64,000 nt of DNA, from positions 62,001 to 126,000 of the forward strand of contig PDLQ01000001.1 in NCBI GenBank assembly GCA_002591745.1. The letters are read 5' to 3'. Positions 36,160 through 44,844 of this stretch are shown piece by piece. Both the position numbers and the translations under genes were made by a program. Position 1 is the first letter of the stretch. The number at the start of each line of letters is the position of its first letter. Under the pieces are notes generated by a model, which was not told the origin of the DNA, did not search any database, and saw only the letters and a program-made list of their open reading frames with translations. The DNA is from Lewinellaceae bacterium SD302. Its GTDB lineage: Bacteria; Bacteroidota; Bacteroidia; Chitinophagales; Saprospiraceae.

Positions 36160-36612
36160 TCAATCTCTTAGCTTATCCAGAAGGTTGCTCAACTTATCCG
36201 CTTCCTCGGAAGTAAGTCCGTTGAAATTGTCCCGGAAACTCTTATCCAGGTCGTCGGAGGCCTTGGCTAACAGTTCCAGCCCGGATTTAGTGATTGTGAT
36301 GTCTACCCGGCGGCGGTCGTTCTGACACTGCGATCGATCGACTAACCCTTTGCTCACCAGTTTGTCGACCAGCCTACTGGCATTGGACATCTTATCCAAC
36401 ATGCGCGCCGTCAGTAATTTGATCGTAGCGGGTTTACCCTTGCACCCCCGCAATATTCGCAGAATGTTAAACTGCTGAACACTAATGCCATATGGTTTTA
36501 GAAGACTTCCATTTAGCTGGTTGAGCCACGCAGCGGTGTACAGGATATTTATGTGAGCCCGTTGCATAGAGCTTTGGAAGAACGGTTGTTGGATGGCATC
36601 TTCAATGCGCAT
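36160..36612 (-). CDS. MarR family transcriptional regulator
   Basis: 150 residues from ATG 36612 (MRIEDAIQQPFFQSSM). This start is chosen because a promoter-like TATCTTTG lies ~75 bases upstream and the preceding in-frame sequence has no MarR features. The winged HTH is LLTARMLDKMSNASRLVDKLVSKGLVDRSQCQNDRRRVDITITKSGLELL, with the typical DxRR wing. MarR proteins are usually repressors responding to small aromatic ligands. The target is not evident. The divergent neighbour is proC. Confidence 0.9.
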   Translation of the reverse strand: MRIEDAIQQPFFQSSMQRAHINILYTAAWLNQLNGSLLKPYGISVQQFNILRILRGCKGKPATIKLLTARMLDKMSNASRLVDKLVSKGLVDRSQCQNDRRRVDITITKSGLELLAKASDDLDKSFRDNFNGLTSEEADKLSNLLDKLRD

Positions 36613-36685
36613 AATTCGGTTTGGGTTCGTGTAGGGACGTAAAGGCAAAAATCGACTAGTTCTCAAGGCAACCAACGTTGCTACA

Positions 36686-36693
36686 CAAAGATA
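36686..36693 (-). promoter_or_regulatory. -7 box of the MarR gene
   Basis: Reverse strand reads TATCTTTG, an exact TAnnTTTG match, ~75 bases upstream of the chosen start. Confidence 0.55.
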
Positions 36694-36789
36694 TGCTTTT
36701 TCAGACCGTAATTCAGTCCGCAATTCGACCAGACAGATCGTAACATCCACGAACTAACCGGCTTACCTTGCCGATTCTAAAGTAATACT

Positions 36790-37593
36790 ATGAAAATTCT
36801 CATCATCGGCGGGGGCAATATGGGTAAGACCTATGCCCGCAGTCTGCTGCGCGCTCACCTGACTACCGAAAGCGACCTCATGCTGCTGGAACGCGACCCA
36901 GAGAAAGCCAAAGCCCTGAGTCAGTCCGGAGTAGGAACGGTCTATCTGGATGCCGCTCACTGCCTCGATGCTGCCGATCTTATCATTCTGGCCGTGAAGC
37001 CTCAGGATAGCGGTGACTTATTCGCCAGACTACGACCTCTGGTTCATCATCAGCAGGTTTACCTCTCCATAATGGCCGGGGTTAAAATAGCTACCATTCA
37101 GGCTGCATTAGGTGCTACCAAGATCATCAGGGCCATGCCCAACCTGCCCGCCCAGATCGGTATGGGGATGACCGCTTACACCGCCAGCCCGGAGGTGACC
37201 CGTATCGAATTGGTATTGGTGCAGAACCTGCTCAATACTACGGGCAAGGCTATTTACGTAGCCGAAGAAAGTGCCATCGATGCCACCACGGCCATCAGTG
37301 GTTCCGGCCCGGCCTACGTCTTTTACTTCATGGATGCCATGATCGACGCAGCCCGAAAGATGGGTTTCGACCGCCCCCAGGCCGAGTTGCTTGTTTCCCA
37401 GACTTTTTTGGGCGCCGTGGAACTCTATGCCAAAAATGACCTCAGTTGCGCTGAGTGGATTGAACGGGTATCCAGTAAAGGTGGGACCACCGAAGCAGCG
37501 ATTAAGACTTTCAGGAATACTAGTGTATACGAGGATATTGTGAGCGGGGCTGAAGCAGCTTTACGCAGGGCGGAAGAATTGGGAGGTGGCTAG
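36790..37593 (+). CDS. proC: Pyrroline-5-carboxylate reductase
   Basis: 267 residues, normal length. The N-terminal dinucleotide-binding motif is GGGNMG. ILAVKPQ and IRAMPNLPAQIGMGMTAY follow, then the signature ISGSGPAYVFYFMDAMIDAARKMGF and SKGGTTEAAIKTF. It reduces pyrroline-5-carboxylate to proline with NAD(P)H. No other proline gene is nearby. A repeat array starts directly after its stop codon. Confidence 0.95.
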   Translation: MKILIIGGGNMGKTYARSLLRAHLTTESDLMLLERDPEKAKALSQSGVGTVYLDAAHCLDAADLIILAVKPQDSGDLFARLRPLVHHQQVYLSIMAGVKIATIQAALGATKIIRAMPNLPAQIGMGMTAYTASPEVTRIELVLVQNLLNTTGKAIYVAEESAIDATTAISGSGPAYVFYFMDAMIDAARKMGFDRPQAELLVSQTFLGAVELYAKNDLSCAEWIERVSSKGGTTEAAIKTFRNTSVYEDIVSGAEAALRRAEELGGG

Positions 37594-37594
37594 T

Positions 37595-37702
37595 CATTAG
37601 TCGGGAGTCAGGAGTATCGCTGCGCTCATTAGTCAGGAGTCAGGAGTATCGCTGCGCTCATTAGTCAGGAGTCAGGAGTATCGCTGCGCTCATCAGTCGG
37701 GA
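37595..37702. repeat. 32-base tandem repeat with GGAGTCA heptads and GC-rich spacer
   Basis: Three full units starting at 37595, 37627 and 37659 and a partial fourth at 37691. Each has cattagtc(a/g)ggagtcaggag followed by tatcgctgcgct. Confidence 0.9.
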
Positions 37703-37733
37703 GTGTATCTAGTTTCAATTATTAAATAACTAA

Positions 37734-37810
37734 ACTCCCGACTCTCGACTCCCGACTCCCGACTCCAGACTCCCGACTCTCGACTCTCGACTCCCGACTC
37801 TCGACTCCAG
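37734..37810. repeat. Eleven heptamer units, ACTC(C/T)CG
   Basis: Eleven consecutive 7-base units (actcccg, actctcg or actccag). They are complementary to the GGAGTCR heptads of the upstream 32-base array, so the two arrays face each other as an inverted pair. Confidence 0.9.
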
Positions 37811-37877
37811 GGCCATCAGACCAAAACTTTACTTTTTTTCTACCCCAAAACGCCCAAAAGCCCCCATCTTCGCACCC

Positions 37878-39020
37878 ATGGATAAACTGATTAGACAATC
37901 GTGGTGGAAGGCCGTTGCGGTGCTCATTTTACTCTACGTATTCGTGGCTGGCCTGCTGGTGCCTTTGAAACCCAATATAACAACCGTCGAGTTAGAAGGC
38001 GGGGGGATTGCTATGGCTGGCAAAGTAGCGGTGCTGGAGATAACCGGCTACAATACGCACTTCGTGACCGCAGGTGACGAACTCCAGGCTTGGCTATTAC
38101 ACGATCAGTCGGCTAAATTACCCGTCGCCGGTATCGAGGTGGTTGACGAGCAAATCGCCAGGCTTACCTTTCAACTGCCCGCTGACAATCCGGGCAACAA
38201 AGAAACGATCAGTGCTTCTCTGGTCATGGATAGTCCGGTAGACGGGTTCTTCGTGAGGCCCTCGGCCTTGACCATTGGCCCTGCTACTTTGAAGTCAGAA
38301 AACACCCGCATAACTAACTGGGAGAACAGTCCGCCGAAAGGATTACACACGTTGGATGGCGTTACTTATCCTTTCCGGAATATTCTGGCTGAGACCATCC
38401 GCAATACCTACTTTCATGTCTCCCTGTGGCTGGCCATGATGTTGATCTTTATAGCCGCGGTGGTCTATGCAGTAAAATACTTGCGACTCCAGGGGAAGAT
38501 GAATAAGGGCAAGGTCCTGGAAACGGAACTGACCGGCGTGAGCCCCCGTGAAAGAGCCGATTACTGGAGCCAAGCCCTGACCGGTGCCGGCCTATTGTTC
38601 GGTCTCCTGGGGCTGACGACCGGAATGCTGTGGGGAAAATACACCTGGGGAAGTTGGTGGAGCTGGGACATCAAGCAATTCACAACGCTGATCGCTTTGC
38701 TGATCTACGCCGGCTATTTCGTGCTAAGAGCCAGTTTCTCCGACCCGGAAGCGAGGGGGCGAATCGGCGCAGTTTACAATATTTTCGCCTTCGCGGCCCT
38801 GATTCCACTGATCTACGTGCTGCCCCGGCTGAGCGACAGCAGTCTGCACCCCGGCAACGGTGGCAACCCGGCCCTGGGCGGTGAAGATCTGGACAATACC
38901 ATGCGGATGGTGTTTTACCCTGCCGTCATTGCCTGGACGCTGATGGGCGGCTGGCTGGCCTCGGTTCTATACCGAATTCGACGGCTGGAACAAGTCCGAA
39001 AAGAGGCATTGGACTTCTGA
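37878..39020 (+). CDS. Cytochrome c maturation protein, CcmC/CcsA family
   Basis: 380 residues. There is an N-terminal membrane helix, a periplasmic domain (~35-170), then about five further membrane helices. The tryptophan-rich heme-handling motif WGSWWSWD (~258-265) is intact, and conserved histidines are fewer than in full CcmC. It delivers heme for cytochrome c assembly. A CcmD-like gene follows. The periplasmic insertion between helix 1 and 2 is larger than in typical CcmC. Two dispersed-motif copies lie in that insertion (38015, 38279), in opposite orientation. Confidence 0.85.
   Translation: MDKLIRQSWWKAVAVLILLYVFVAGLLVPLKPNITTVELEGGGIAMAGKVAVLEITGYNTHFVTAGDELQAWLLHDQSAKLPVAGIEVVDEQIARLTFQLPADNPGNKETISASLVMDSPVDGFFVRPSALTIGPATLKSENTRITNWENSPPKGLHTLDGVTYPFRNILAETIRNTYFHVSLWLAMMLIFIAAVVYAVKYLRLQGKMNKGKVLETELTGVSPRERADYWSQALTGAGLLFGLLGLTTGMLWGKYTWGSWWSWDIKQFTTLIALLIYAGYFVLRASFSDPEARGRIGAVYNIFAFAALIPLIYVLPRLSDSSLHPGNGGNPALGGEDLDNTMRMVFYPAVIAWTLMGGWLASVLYRIRRLEQVRKEALDF
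38015..38033 (-). repeat. Dispersed motif copy 11 (inside ccmC-like gene)
   Basis: Plus strand ggctggcaaagtagcggtg encodes AGKVAV within IAMAGKVAVLEI. Confidence 0.75.
38279..38296 (+). repeat. Dispersed motif copy 12 (inside ccmC-like gene)
   Basis: ccctgctactttgaagtc encodes PATLKS, 245 bases from the inverted copy 11. Confidence 0.75.
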
Positions 39021-39122
39021 ATTCAGCATCTTCAAGAATTATTTTCCCTTTTTGCCAATAACAATTTGCTAAACCGACTGAAAGAGCGACTTTTGACCAG
39101 TCGGACCATTAACAAGCTAAGC

Positions 39123-39347
39123 ATGATTCGCAAACTTAACCACCTTGCCAGAACGGGATTGATTCTCGGTCTTTGCTTTCTGGCCGATGCTCTGGCGGCC
39201 CAATCCGCGGCCCCCGTTGACTTTATGCGTTCCATCGGTAAGATGTACGTGGTCGTGGGGGTGATTGTGATTGTCTTCCTGGGCTTGGTCGGGTGGCTCG
39301 TTTACCTGGACCGACGACTAACCAAATTAGAGGACCAAATCGATTAA
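39123..39347 (+). CDS. CcmD family protein
   Basis: 74 residues from ATG 39123. It has a signal-peptide-like N-terminus (ARTGLILGLCFLADALAAQ), then FMRSIGKMYVVVGVIVIVFLGLVGWLVYLDRRLTKLEDQ: one membrane helix followed by a charged tail, as in CcmD. CcmD helps heme delivery in cytochrome c maturation. It sits 102 bases after the CcmC-like gene and one base before the dehydrogenase gene, so all three are probably cotranscribed. Confidence 0.8.
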   Translation: MIRKLNHLARTGLILGLCFLADALAAQSAAPVDFMRSIGKMYVVVGVIVIVFLGLVGWLVYLDRRLTKLEDQID

Positions 39348-39348
39348 A

Positions 39349-40776
39349 ATGTCCGCAGATAAGCATGGCACTTTTTTAGCCAGTGTCAACAGCTATTATG
39401 ATAGCGCCGCTCAACACACCGGCCTCAACCAGGGGCTGCTCGATCAGATCAAGAGCTGCAACAGTGTTTACCAGGTGAACTTCCCCGTGAAGATCAATGG
39501 GAAAGTGAAAGTGATCGAAGCCTACCGGGCCCAGCACTCTCATCACCGCAATCCGACCAAGGGTGGTATCCGCTACAGTATGCACGTTAACCAGGATGAG
39601 GTAGTAGCCCTGGCTACCCTGATGTCTTACAAGTGTGCCATCGTAGACGTTCCCTTTGGTGGAGCTAAAGGTGGGGTGAAGATCAACCCCTGGGAGTACA
39701 GTGAGAACGAACTGGAAAAGATCACCCGCCGCTACACCACTGAATTGGTACGCCGCAAGTTCATCGGCCCGGCCATCGACGTACCCGCCCCCGACTACGG
39801 AACGGGCAGCCGTGAAATGGCCTGGATCTACGATACCTATCGTGCTTTTCACCCGGAAGACATCAACGCTGCAGGTTGTGTAACCGGTAAGCCGGTGAAC
39901 CAGAACGGTGTGCGTGGGCGTACCGAGGCAACCGGCCGAGGCTGCTACTACGGAATCCGCCAAGCCCTTAATACGCCTAAGCTGATGAAAAAGCTGGGCA
40001 TGACCGTGGGCACTGCTGGCAAACGTATCGTGGTGCAGGGACTGGGTAACGTAGGTTCTCATACCGCTATGATCAGCCAGGACGAAGGCGATATGGTGAT
40101 CGTTGGTGTTTCCGAAGTAGAGGGTGCCATTTACAAGAAAGACGGGATCGATATTCATGATCTGCTGAAATTCCGCAAGGAGCACGGCAGTATCCTGAAC
40201 TACCCCGGAGCGGAGAGCTTTGGCAAAGATCAGCGCCGTATCGTAATGGAATTTGACTGTGACGTATTGATTCCGGCTGCTTTGGAGAACCAGATCACGG
40301 AAAAAAATGCTGAAAAAATTCAGGCTAAGATCATCGGAGAGGCTGCCAATGGTCCCGTAACCGCCGGTGCTGCCAAAATTCTGGCGCAACGGGGCGTTAT
40401 GGTCATTCCGGACATCTACCTTAATGCCGGTGGAGTAACGGTAAGCTATTTCGAATGGCTCAAGAACCTTAGCCACATGCGCTTCGGCCGCTTAGAAAAG
40501 CGCTTCGATGAAGCCAACAACCGCCGGATCATCGACCAGATAGAAAAGCTGACCGGAAAGTCTGTGGACGAACGGGACCGCAACATGATCGTTCGTGGAG
40601 CCGATGAGGTAGATCTGGTACGTTCCGGACTGGAGGAAACTATGATCTCCAGCTTCGATCAGCTCTACGAAGTTTACGAACGCAAGCGCAAGGTTGAAGA
40701 CTTGCGGAGTGCTGCATTCGTGACCGCGATCTCCAAGATTGCCAATGATTACATCAGCCTGGGTATCTGGCCATAG
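39349..40776 (+). CDS. Glu/Leu/Phe/Val dehydrogenase (glutamate dehydrogenase-like)
   Basis: 475 residues. The catalytic region is YRAQHSHHRNPTKGGIRYSMHVNQDEV with VPFGGAKGGVKINP. The NAD-binding domain has VVQGLGNVGSHTA, and IIGEAANGPVTAGAAKIL with DIYLNAGGVTVSYFEW completes the family pattern. It interconverts glutamate and 2-oxoglutarate plus ammonia. Cofactor preference (NAD or NADP) is not determined from sequence here. A strong terminator follows. Confidence 0.93.
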   Translation: MSADKHGTFLASVNSYYDSAAQHTGLNQGLLDQIKSCNSVYQVNFPVKINGKVKVIEAYRAQHSHHRNPTKGGIRYSMHVNQDEVVALATLMSYKCAIVDVPFGGAKGGVKINPWEYSENELEKITRRYTTELVRRKFIGPAIDVPAPDYGTGSREMAWIYDTYRAFHPEDINAAGCVTGKPVNQNGVRGRTEATGRGCYYGIRQALNTPKLMKKLGMTVGTAGKRIVVQGLGNVGSHTAMISQDEGDMVIVGVSEVEGAIYKKDGIDIHDLLKFRKEHGSILNYPGAESFGKDQRRIVMEFDCDVLIPAALENQITEKNAEKIQAKIIGEAANGPVTAGAAKILAQRGVMVIPDIYLNAGGVTVSYFEWLKNLSHMRFGRLEKRFDEANNRRIIDQIEKLTGKSVDERDRNMIVRGADEVDLVRSGLEETMISSFDQLYEVYERKRKVEDLRSAAFVTAISKIANDYISLGIWP

Positions 40777-40806
40777 GCTTTACCTTCTGAAGATGTATCT
40801 CGGTTT

Positions 40807-40850
40807 ATCGCCGGCGCTAATCCGTCAGGATTCGCGCCGGCGATTTTTAT
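40807..40850 (+). terminator. Terminator of the ccm-gdh unit
   Basis: Long GC-rich stem atcgccggcgc...gcgccggcgat extended by aatcc/ggatt, with a GTCA loop and a TTTTT tail, 30 bases after the dehydrogenase stop. Confidence 0.92.
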
Positions 40851-40862
40851 TAAATTTGTTGC

Positions 40863-42188
40863 TTGAACCTTTCCTTCTACATCGCCAAAAAGGTGGCTAC
40901 CGGTAGCCGCAAGTCCTTTTCCCGAATGATCATCCGGATTGCCATCGTTGCCGTAGCGGTGTCGATGACGGTGATGGTGATCTCCACGGCCCTGATTGCG
41001 GGCTTCAAAAATGAGATCAGCAACAAAATCTTTGGTTTTTGGGGCCACATCCACATCACGGATTATAGTGCCTCTTATTCCCTGCTGGAAAATTTCAACT
41101 ACCCAATCAGTAATGACGAGGACTTCTACCCGGTCGTAGATACGACCGGGCCGATTGAATACACGGAGTTTCCTACCTTTTTCGGCCAGGAGTACCCCCG
41201 CCAGACGATGACCAAAGGAGGAATCCGCCACATCCAGCAGTTTGCCGTGATGCCCGGCCTCGTGAAATCCTACCCGCGCGACGAGCAGGAGGACATCATC
41301 ATGGAAGGCATCATCCTGAAGGGGATCGCCGAAGATTACGAGTGGGACTTTTTTAACCGCTACCTCGTAGAAGGCGATGCGCTGGTCGTTACCCCGGACT
41401 CTATTGCCCGGACGGTCCTGATCAGCCAATCGACGGCTAACCGATTGAAATCCGGGGTAGGGGATCGGTTGGAATTTACTTTTCTGCAGGACGATCGCCG
41501 TCCCATTGTCCGGGGATTAACGGTAACCGGAATATTCAAAACGGGGCTGGAAGAGTACGATAAAGAATTCGCTTTGGTAGATATAAAGCAAATTCAGAAT
41601 ATCATGGGCTGGGAGCCCGATCAGATCGGTGGATTCGAGATATTTCTTGATAACATTGATGATTTGGGCCCCTTTACCGATTACGTTCATAATGACGTTC
41701 TACCCGGAGAGTTGTACGCCGAGAGTATCCGTGAAAAGATGGTCAGCCTCTTCGACTGGCTGGACATTCAGGATTATAACGAAGCCCTCATCCTCGGCCT
41801 CATGACGCTGGTGGCGATCATTAATATGATGACCGCCCTGCTGATCCTCATTCTGGAGCGGACCAATATGATCGGCATCCTTAAGGCCTTAGGGCAGAAT
41901 AACTGGAGCATTCGCCGCATATTCCTGTATTACGCCGGTTACATTGTGGTATTAGGTTTGTTCTGGGGGAACTTAATTGGCCTCGGGCTGTGTTGGTTAC
42001 AGGATACCTTCGGGTTCGTGACCTTGGACGAAGAGAGTTATTACCTGGCCATAGCACCGATCAGCGTGAATTGGTGGGTGATCATTCTGCTCAATCTCGG
42101 AGTATTACTGATCACCTTGATTTTTCTGATCATTCCGAGTTATTTGGTGACGCGGGTAGATCCGGTAAAGTCTATCCGATTCAAGTAG
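40863..42188 (+). CDS. ABC transporter permease, LolC/LolE-like
   Basis: 441 residues from a TTG start that gives the family opening NLSFYIAKKV. The layout is one N-terminal membrane helix (~22-45), a large periplasmic MacB-like domain (~46-310), and three C-terminal helices of the FtsX/LolE type ending VTRVDPVKSIRFK. In this family the permeases release lipoproteins from the inner membrane with a LolD ATPase. No ATPase gene is adjacent. The start codon is only 13 bases after the preceding terminator. Confidence 0.9.
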   Translation: MNLSFYIAKKVATGSRKSFSRMIIRIAIVAVAVSMTVMVISTALIAGFKNEISNKIFGFWGHIHITDYSASYSLLENFNYPISNDEDFYPVVDTTGPIEYTEFPTFFGQEYPRQTMTKGGIRHIQQFAVMPGLVKSYPRDEQEDIIMEGIILKGIAEDYEWDFFNRYLVEGDALVVTPDSIARTVLISQSTANRLKSGVGDRLEFTFLQDDRRPIVRGLTVTGIFKTGLEEYDKEFALVDIKQIQNIMGWEPDQIGGFEIFLDNIDDLGPFTDYVHNDVLPGELYAESIREKMVSLFDWLDIQDYNEALILGLMTLVAIINMMTALLILILERTNMIGILKALGQNNWSIRRIFLYYAGYIVVLGLFWGNLIGLGLCWLQDTFGFVTLDEESYYLAIAPISVNWWVIILLNLGVLLITLIFLIIPSYLVTRVDPVKSIRFK

Positions 42189-42230
42189 GCCCGTTTTCAA
42201 TCTTCGAGACTTAGCAATAAACAATAGATC

Positions 42231-42767
42231 ATGCCCGGGAAAATTGTTTACTACGTAGCCTGTTCGCTGGATGGTTATATTGCTGGTAAAAACGACGATA
42301 TCAGCCGCTTCGCATTCGGTGGGCCGGGGGTAGAGCAATACAAGCAGGACTTACAAAAATTCAAGACCGTTATCATGGGGCGGAGGACCTATGAGTTCGG
42401 TTATCAGTACGGATTAGAGCCCGGCCAGGCTGCTTACCCGCATATGGATCACCACATATTCTCCGAGTCATTAAAATTTTCAGACTCGGCCCAAAATGTC
42501 TTTGTGGAAAAGATGTCCATTGACCGGGTAAAGGAGATCGCTGAAACGGCGAATACAGATGTTTACCTGTGCGGTGGAGGAGCTTTTGCCGGCTGGCTGC
42601 TGGATAATGACCTGATCGACGTACTGAAGCTAAAGCTCAATCCCATTGTTCTGGGTGGTGGAATTCCGATTTTCGGAAGTTCGGAAAAGTCAACTGATAC
42701 AGAATTGTTTGAGAAGCAGGAATATGCAGATGGGCTACAAATTTTAAGCTACCGGGTAATTCGATAG
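42231..42767 (+). CDS. Dihydrofolate reductase-like (RibD C-terminal) protein
   Basis: 178 residues. It has VYYVACSLDGYIAGKNDD, FKTVIMGRRTYEFG and VYLCGGGAFAGWLLDNDLIDVLKLKLNPIVLGGGIPIF, the standard pattern of the DHFR-like RibD_C superfamily. It probably reduces a pterin-, flavin-precursor- or related substrate with NADPH. It is not a housekeeping folA. Role unknown. It follows the permease gene by 42 bases on the same strand. Confidence 0.9.
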   Translation: MPGKIVYYVACSLDGYIAGKNDDISRFAFGGPGVEQYKQDLQKFKTVIMGRRTYEFGYQYGLEPGQAAYPHMDHHIFSESLKFSDSAQNVFVEKMSIDRVKEIAETANTDVYLCGGGAFAGWLLDNDLIDVLKLKLNPIVLGGGIPIFGSSEKSTDTELFEKQEYADGLQILSYRVIR

Positions 42768-42914
42768 TCGATAAACTTGCGGAAGCGGTTGGTAAGCACT
42801 CAGAAAAATAAGGGCAAGATGCGCGGTCGGTTTCTGCAGGAATGACGGAATCAATTTGGTACTGTTCGAAACATCCGAATATCATCGCTGTTAGGGCCAT
42901 TAAACATAAGATAA

Positions 42915-43814
42915 ATGTCCCCAGCTCTACAACGTACCGCCCTTGGCCTGACCCTGCTTACTTTGGCTATCGGTGTACTATCTTCTCAACGCAGCCGCGA
43001 TTCCGTCTACCGCTACAACCTGTTGAGTACCGAATTGACGCTCGACCCCACCGTTGATAAAGTCTATAAGGTCAACCCCTGGATTTCTCTGGGAATTGCC
43101 GGAGCGGGTATACTAACCAATGATATCGGCCTGCGTCGCCTGCGTGATCAGGAGCGGTTGGATCAATCGACTTTAGACGGACTGGGGGAAGACGACGTAC
43201 CACCCATTGATCGCTGGGCACTGCGGCAAGACGTAGACAAAAAGAAAAGCGCCGAGGAAGTATCGGATATCGGTTTCCGGGTGGGGCTGCTGATGCCGGC
43301 GCTGTTGTTCATCGATAAGCGCATCCGCAAAGATGCCCTCGATGTGGCAATCTTGTTCCTGGAAACTCAATCACTTTCTTCCAATTTTTATACCTGGGGC
43401 CCCTTTGGCCCGACCTTTGTGCAACGTTACCGCCCGGTGGCCTGGTACGACGAGTTGAGTTACGAGGAACGCTCCCTGGGTAATGTGCGTAACAGCTTTT
43501 TCAGCGGCCACGTTAGCGTAACGGCCACCGGTGCATATTTCGCGGCCAAAGTTTATAATGACTATCACCCTGAATTCAGCTTCGGTAAAAAAGTACTGGT
43601 GTACGGCATCGCCTCCATCCCACCGGTGTGGGTAGGAGTAAACCGGGTCCGTGGCCTGCGCCATTTTCCCAGCGACTGTCTGGCCGGACTGGCCGCGGGT
43701 GCCTTTTTCGGCACTTTCATCCCCAGCTTGCACAAACGCTGGAACCTGCGCCACCGGAGTCAGTTGAAGATTCGTGGCGGGGCCGATGGGGCCAGTTTGA
43801 GTTTGCGGTTTTAG
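42915..43814 (+). CDS. PAP2 family phosphatase
   Basis: 299 residues with several membrane segments. The active-site motifs are RYRPVAWYDE (first), NSFFSGHVSVTATGAYF (SGH motif) and VNRVRGLRHFPSDCLAGLAAG (Arg..His..Asp). It is probably a membrane lipid phosphatase or undecaprenyl-pyrophosphate phosphatase-like enzyme with the active site on the periplasmic side. The N-terminal ~100 residues before the core are unassigned. Confidence 0.9.
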   Translation: MSPALQRTALGLTLLTLAIGVLSSQRSRDSVYRYNLLSTELTLDPTVDKVYKVNPWISLGIAGAGILTNDIGLRRLRDQERLDQSTLDGLGEDDVPPIDRWALRQDVDKKKSAEEVSDIGFRVGLLMPALLFIDKRIRKDALDVAILFLETQSLSSNFYTWGPFGPTFVQRYRPVAWYDELSYEERSLGNVRNSFFSGHVSVTATGAYFAAKVYNDYHPEFSFGKKVLVYGIASIPPVWVGVNRVRGLRHFPSDCLAGLAAGAFFGTFIPSLHKRWNLRHRSQLKIRGGADGASLSLRF

Positions 43815-43905
43815 GAGAACCACTAAGGGCACTAAGTTGCACAAGAGGGCACAAGGTTTTTACGGCCGGCTGGAGTCTTTAGTAGCTGGATGGCTGTATT
43901 GGGTG

Positions 43906-44766
43906 CTAGTTAGGAAGTTTGAATTTAACTGGTAGGTTGAATAGAACGGCCCTGGCAATTCCTCCCTGGGTCCCTGGCATCCACCGTACATCCTCGGTCT
44001 GCATTAATTTGATCACGTCTAATGCCATCGCTCCTAATCCGTCACCTGGGTCGCGAACAATCTTTGGGTCGGTCACTCTCCCGTCGGGTTCAATGACAAA
44101 AGAAACAACGGCCATTCCCTCAGTACCGTTTGCTTCAGCTTCGGGGGTATAGCGAACGTTGCCATAGATGAATTCTAATAGCCGTTTCTGAGCGCATTGA
44201 GCTTGCTCCATGATGCCTTGAATTTCCTCGCAGCCTGGAAACATCGGCATTTTTTCCACAACTTTAAATATATCACGTTCAGGCTTTTCAGATAAAGTCG
44301 ACTTAGTTGGCTCTAAGACAGGATGTTCACTTTTGCGAAAAGGGAATTTCAAACTTTGTTGAGATCGGATTACGTTCTCTTTGTACTCTCCGGGCACCCA
44401 GCGGATGTCCAATTCGTTCATTCTCTCAAGCGAGGCTATACCAGCTTCCTTCAATCCATTTTGTGGATCGTCAAAAACTTTAATGCTTGTGAGTTTACCG
44501 CTTTTTTCCACAATAAAGCTTACCGCTACCTTGCCATGGACGGGGTTGCCATCGGCACCTAGAGGCTGCTGCCAGACACTATCCAAAAAAGCCGCTAAAG
44601 CTTTTTGAGAGCAGTCGTGTTTGCTGCCTTTGCAGTCGGTCTCGTCATAAGGGAAGTAACCGTGGGTATGGCCCATCCGGTAGGGCTGTTCCTTGGGAGC
44701 ATCCTGGGCTAGAAGCGAAATGGACAGGCAAAAGAGCAGGATAGTGCAAAGCGACCTGTTTGTCAT
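43906..44766 (-). CDS. Secreted protein with two TonB_C domains
   Basis: 286 residues with signal peptide ending SISLLAQ. There are two copies of the TonB C-terminal fold: ~55-145 (GKVAVSFIVEKSGKLTSIKVFDDPQNGLKEA...RWVPGEYKENVIRSQQSLKFPF) and ~195-286 (GMAVVSFVIEPDGRVTDPKIVRDPGDGLGAMALDVIKLM...VLFNLPVKFKLPN). There is no membrane anchor or Pro-rich linker, so it is not a classical energy transducer. It is a close paralogue of the next gene. Role unknown. Confidence 0.88.
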   Translation of the reverse strand: MTNRSLCTILLFCLSISLLAQDAPKEQPYRMGHTHGYFPYDETDCKGSKHDCSQKALAAFLDSVWQQPLGADGNPVHGKVAVSFIVEKSGKLTSIKVFDDPQNGLKEAGIASLERMNELDIRWVPGEYKENVIRSQQSLKFPFRKSEHPVLEPTKSTLSEKPERDIFKVVEKMPMFPGCEEIQGIMEQAQCAQKRLLEFIYGNVRYTPEAEANGTEGMAVVSFVIEPDGRVTDPKIVRDPGDGLGAMALDVIKLMQTEDVRWMPGTQGGIARAVLFNLPVKFKLPN

Positions 44767-44844
44767 AATAGTTTTGTTGAATGGGTTGGTAGGAGCTCGT
44801 TGATGATTTTTCGTACCTCAATATTTTCTACGTATCTCAAGTCA

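Noticed and set aside
37595-37810. CRISPR array
   Set aside because: Units of 32 and 7 bases are direct tandem repeats without unique spacers, and no cas gene is present.
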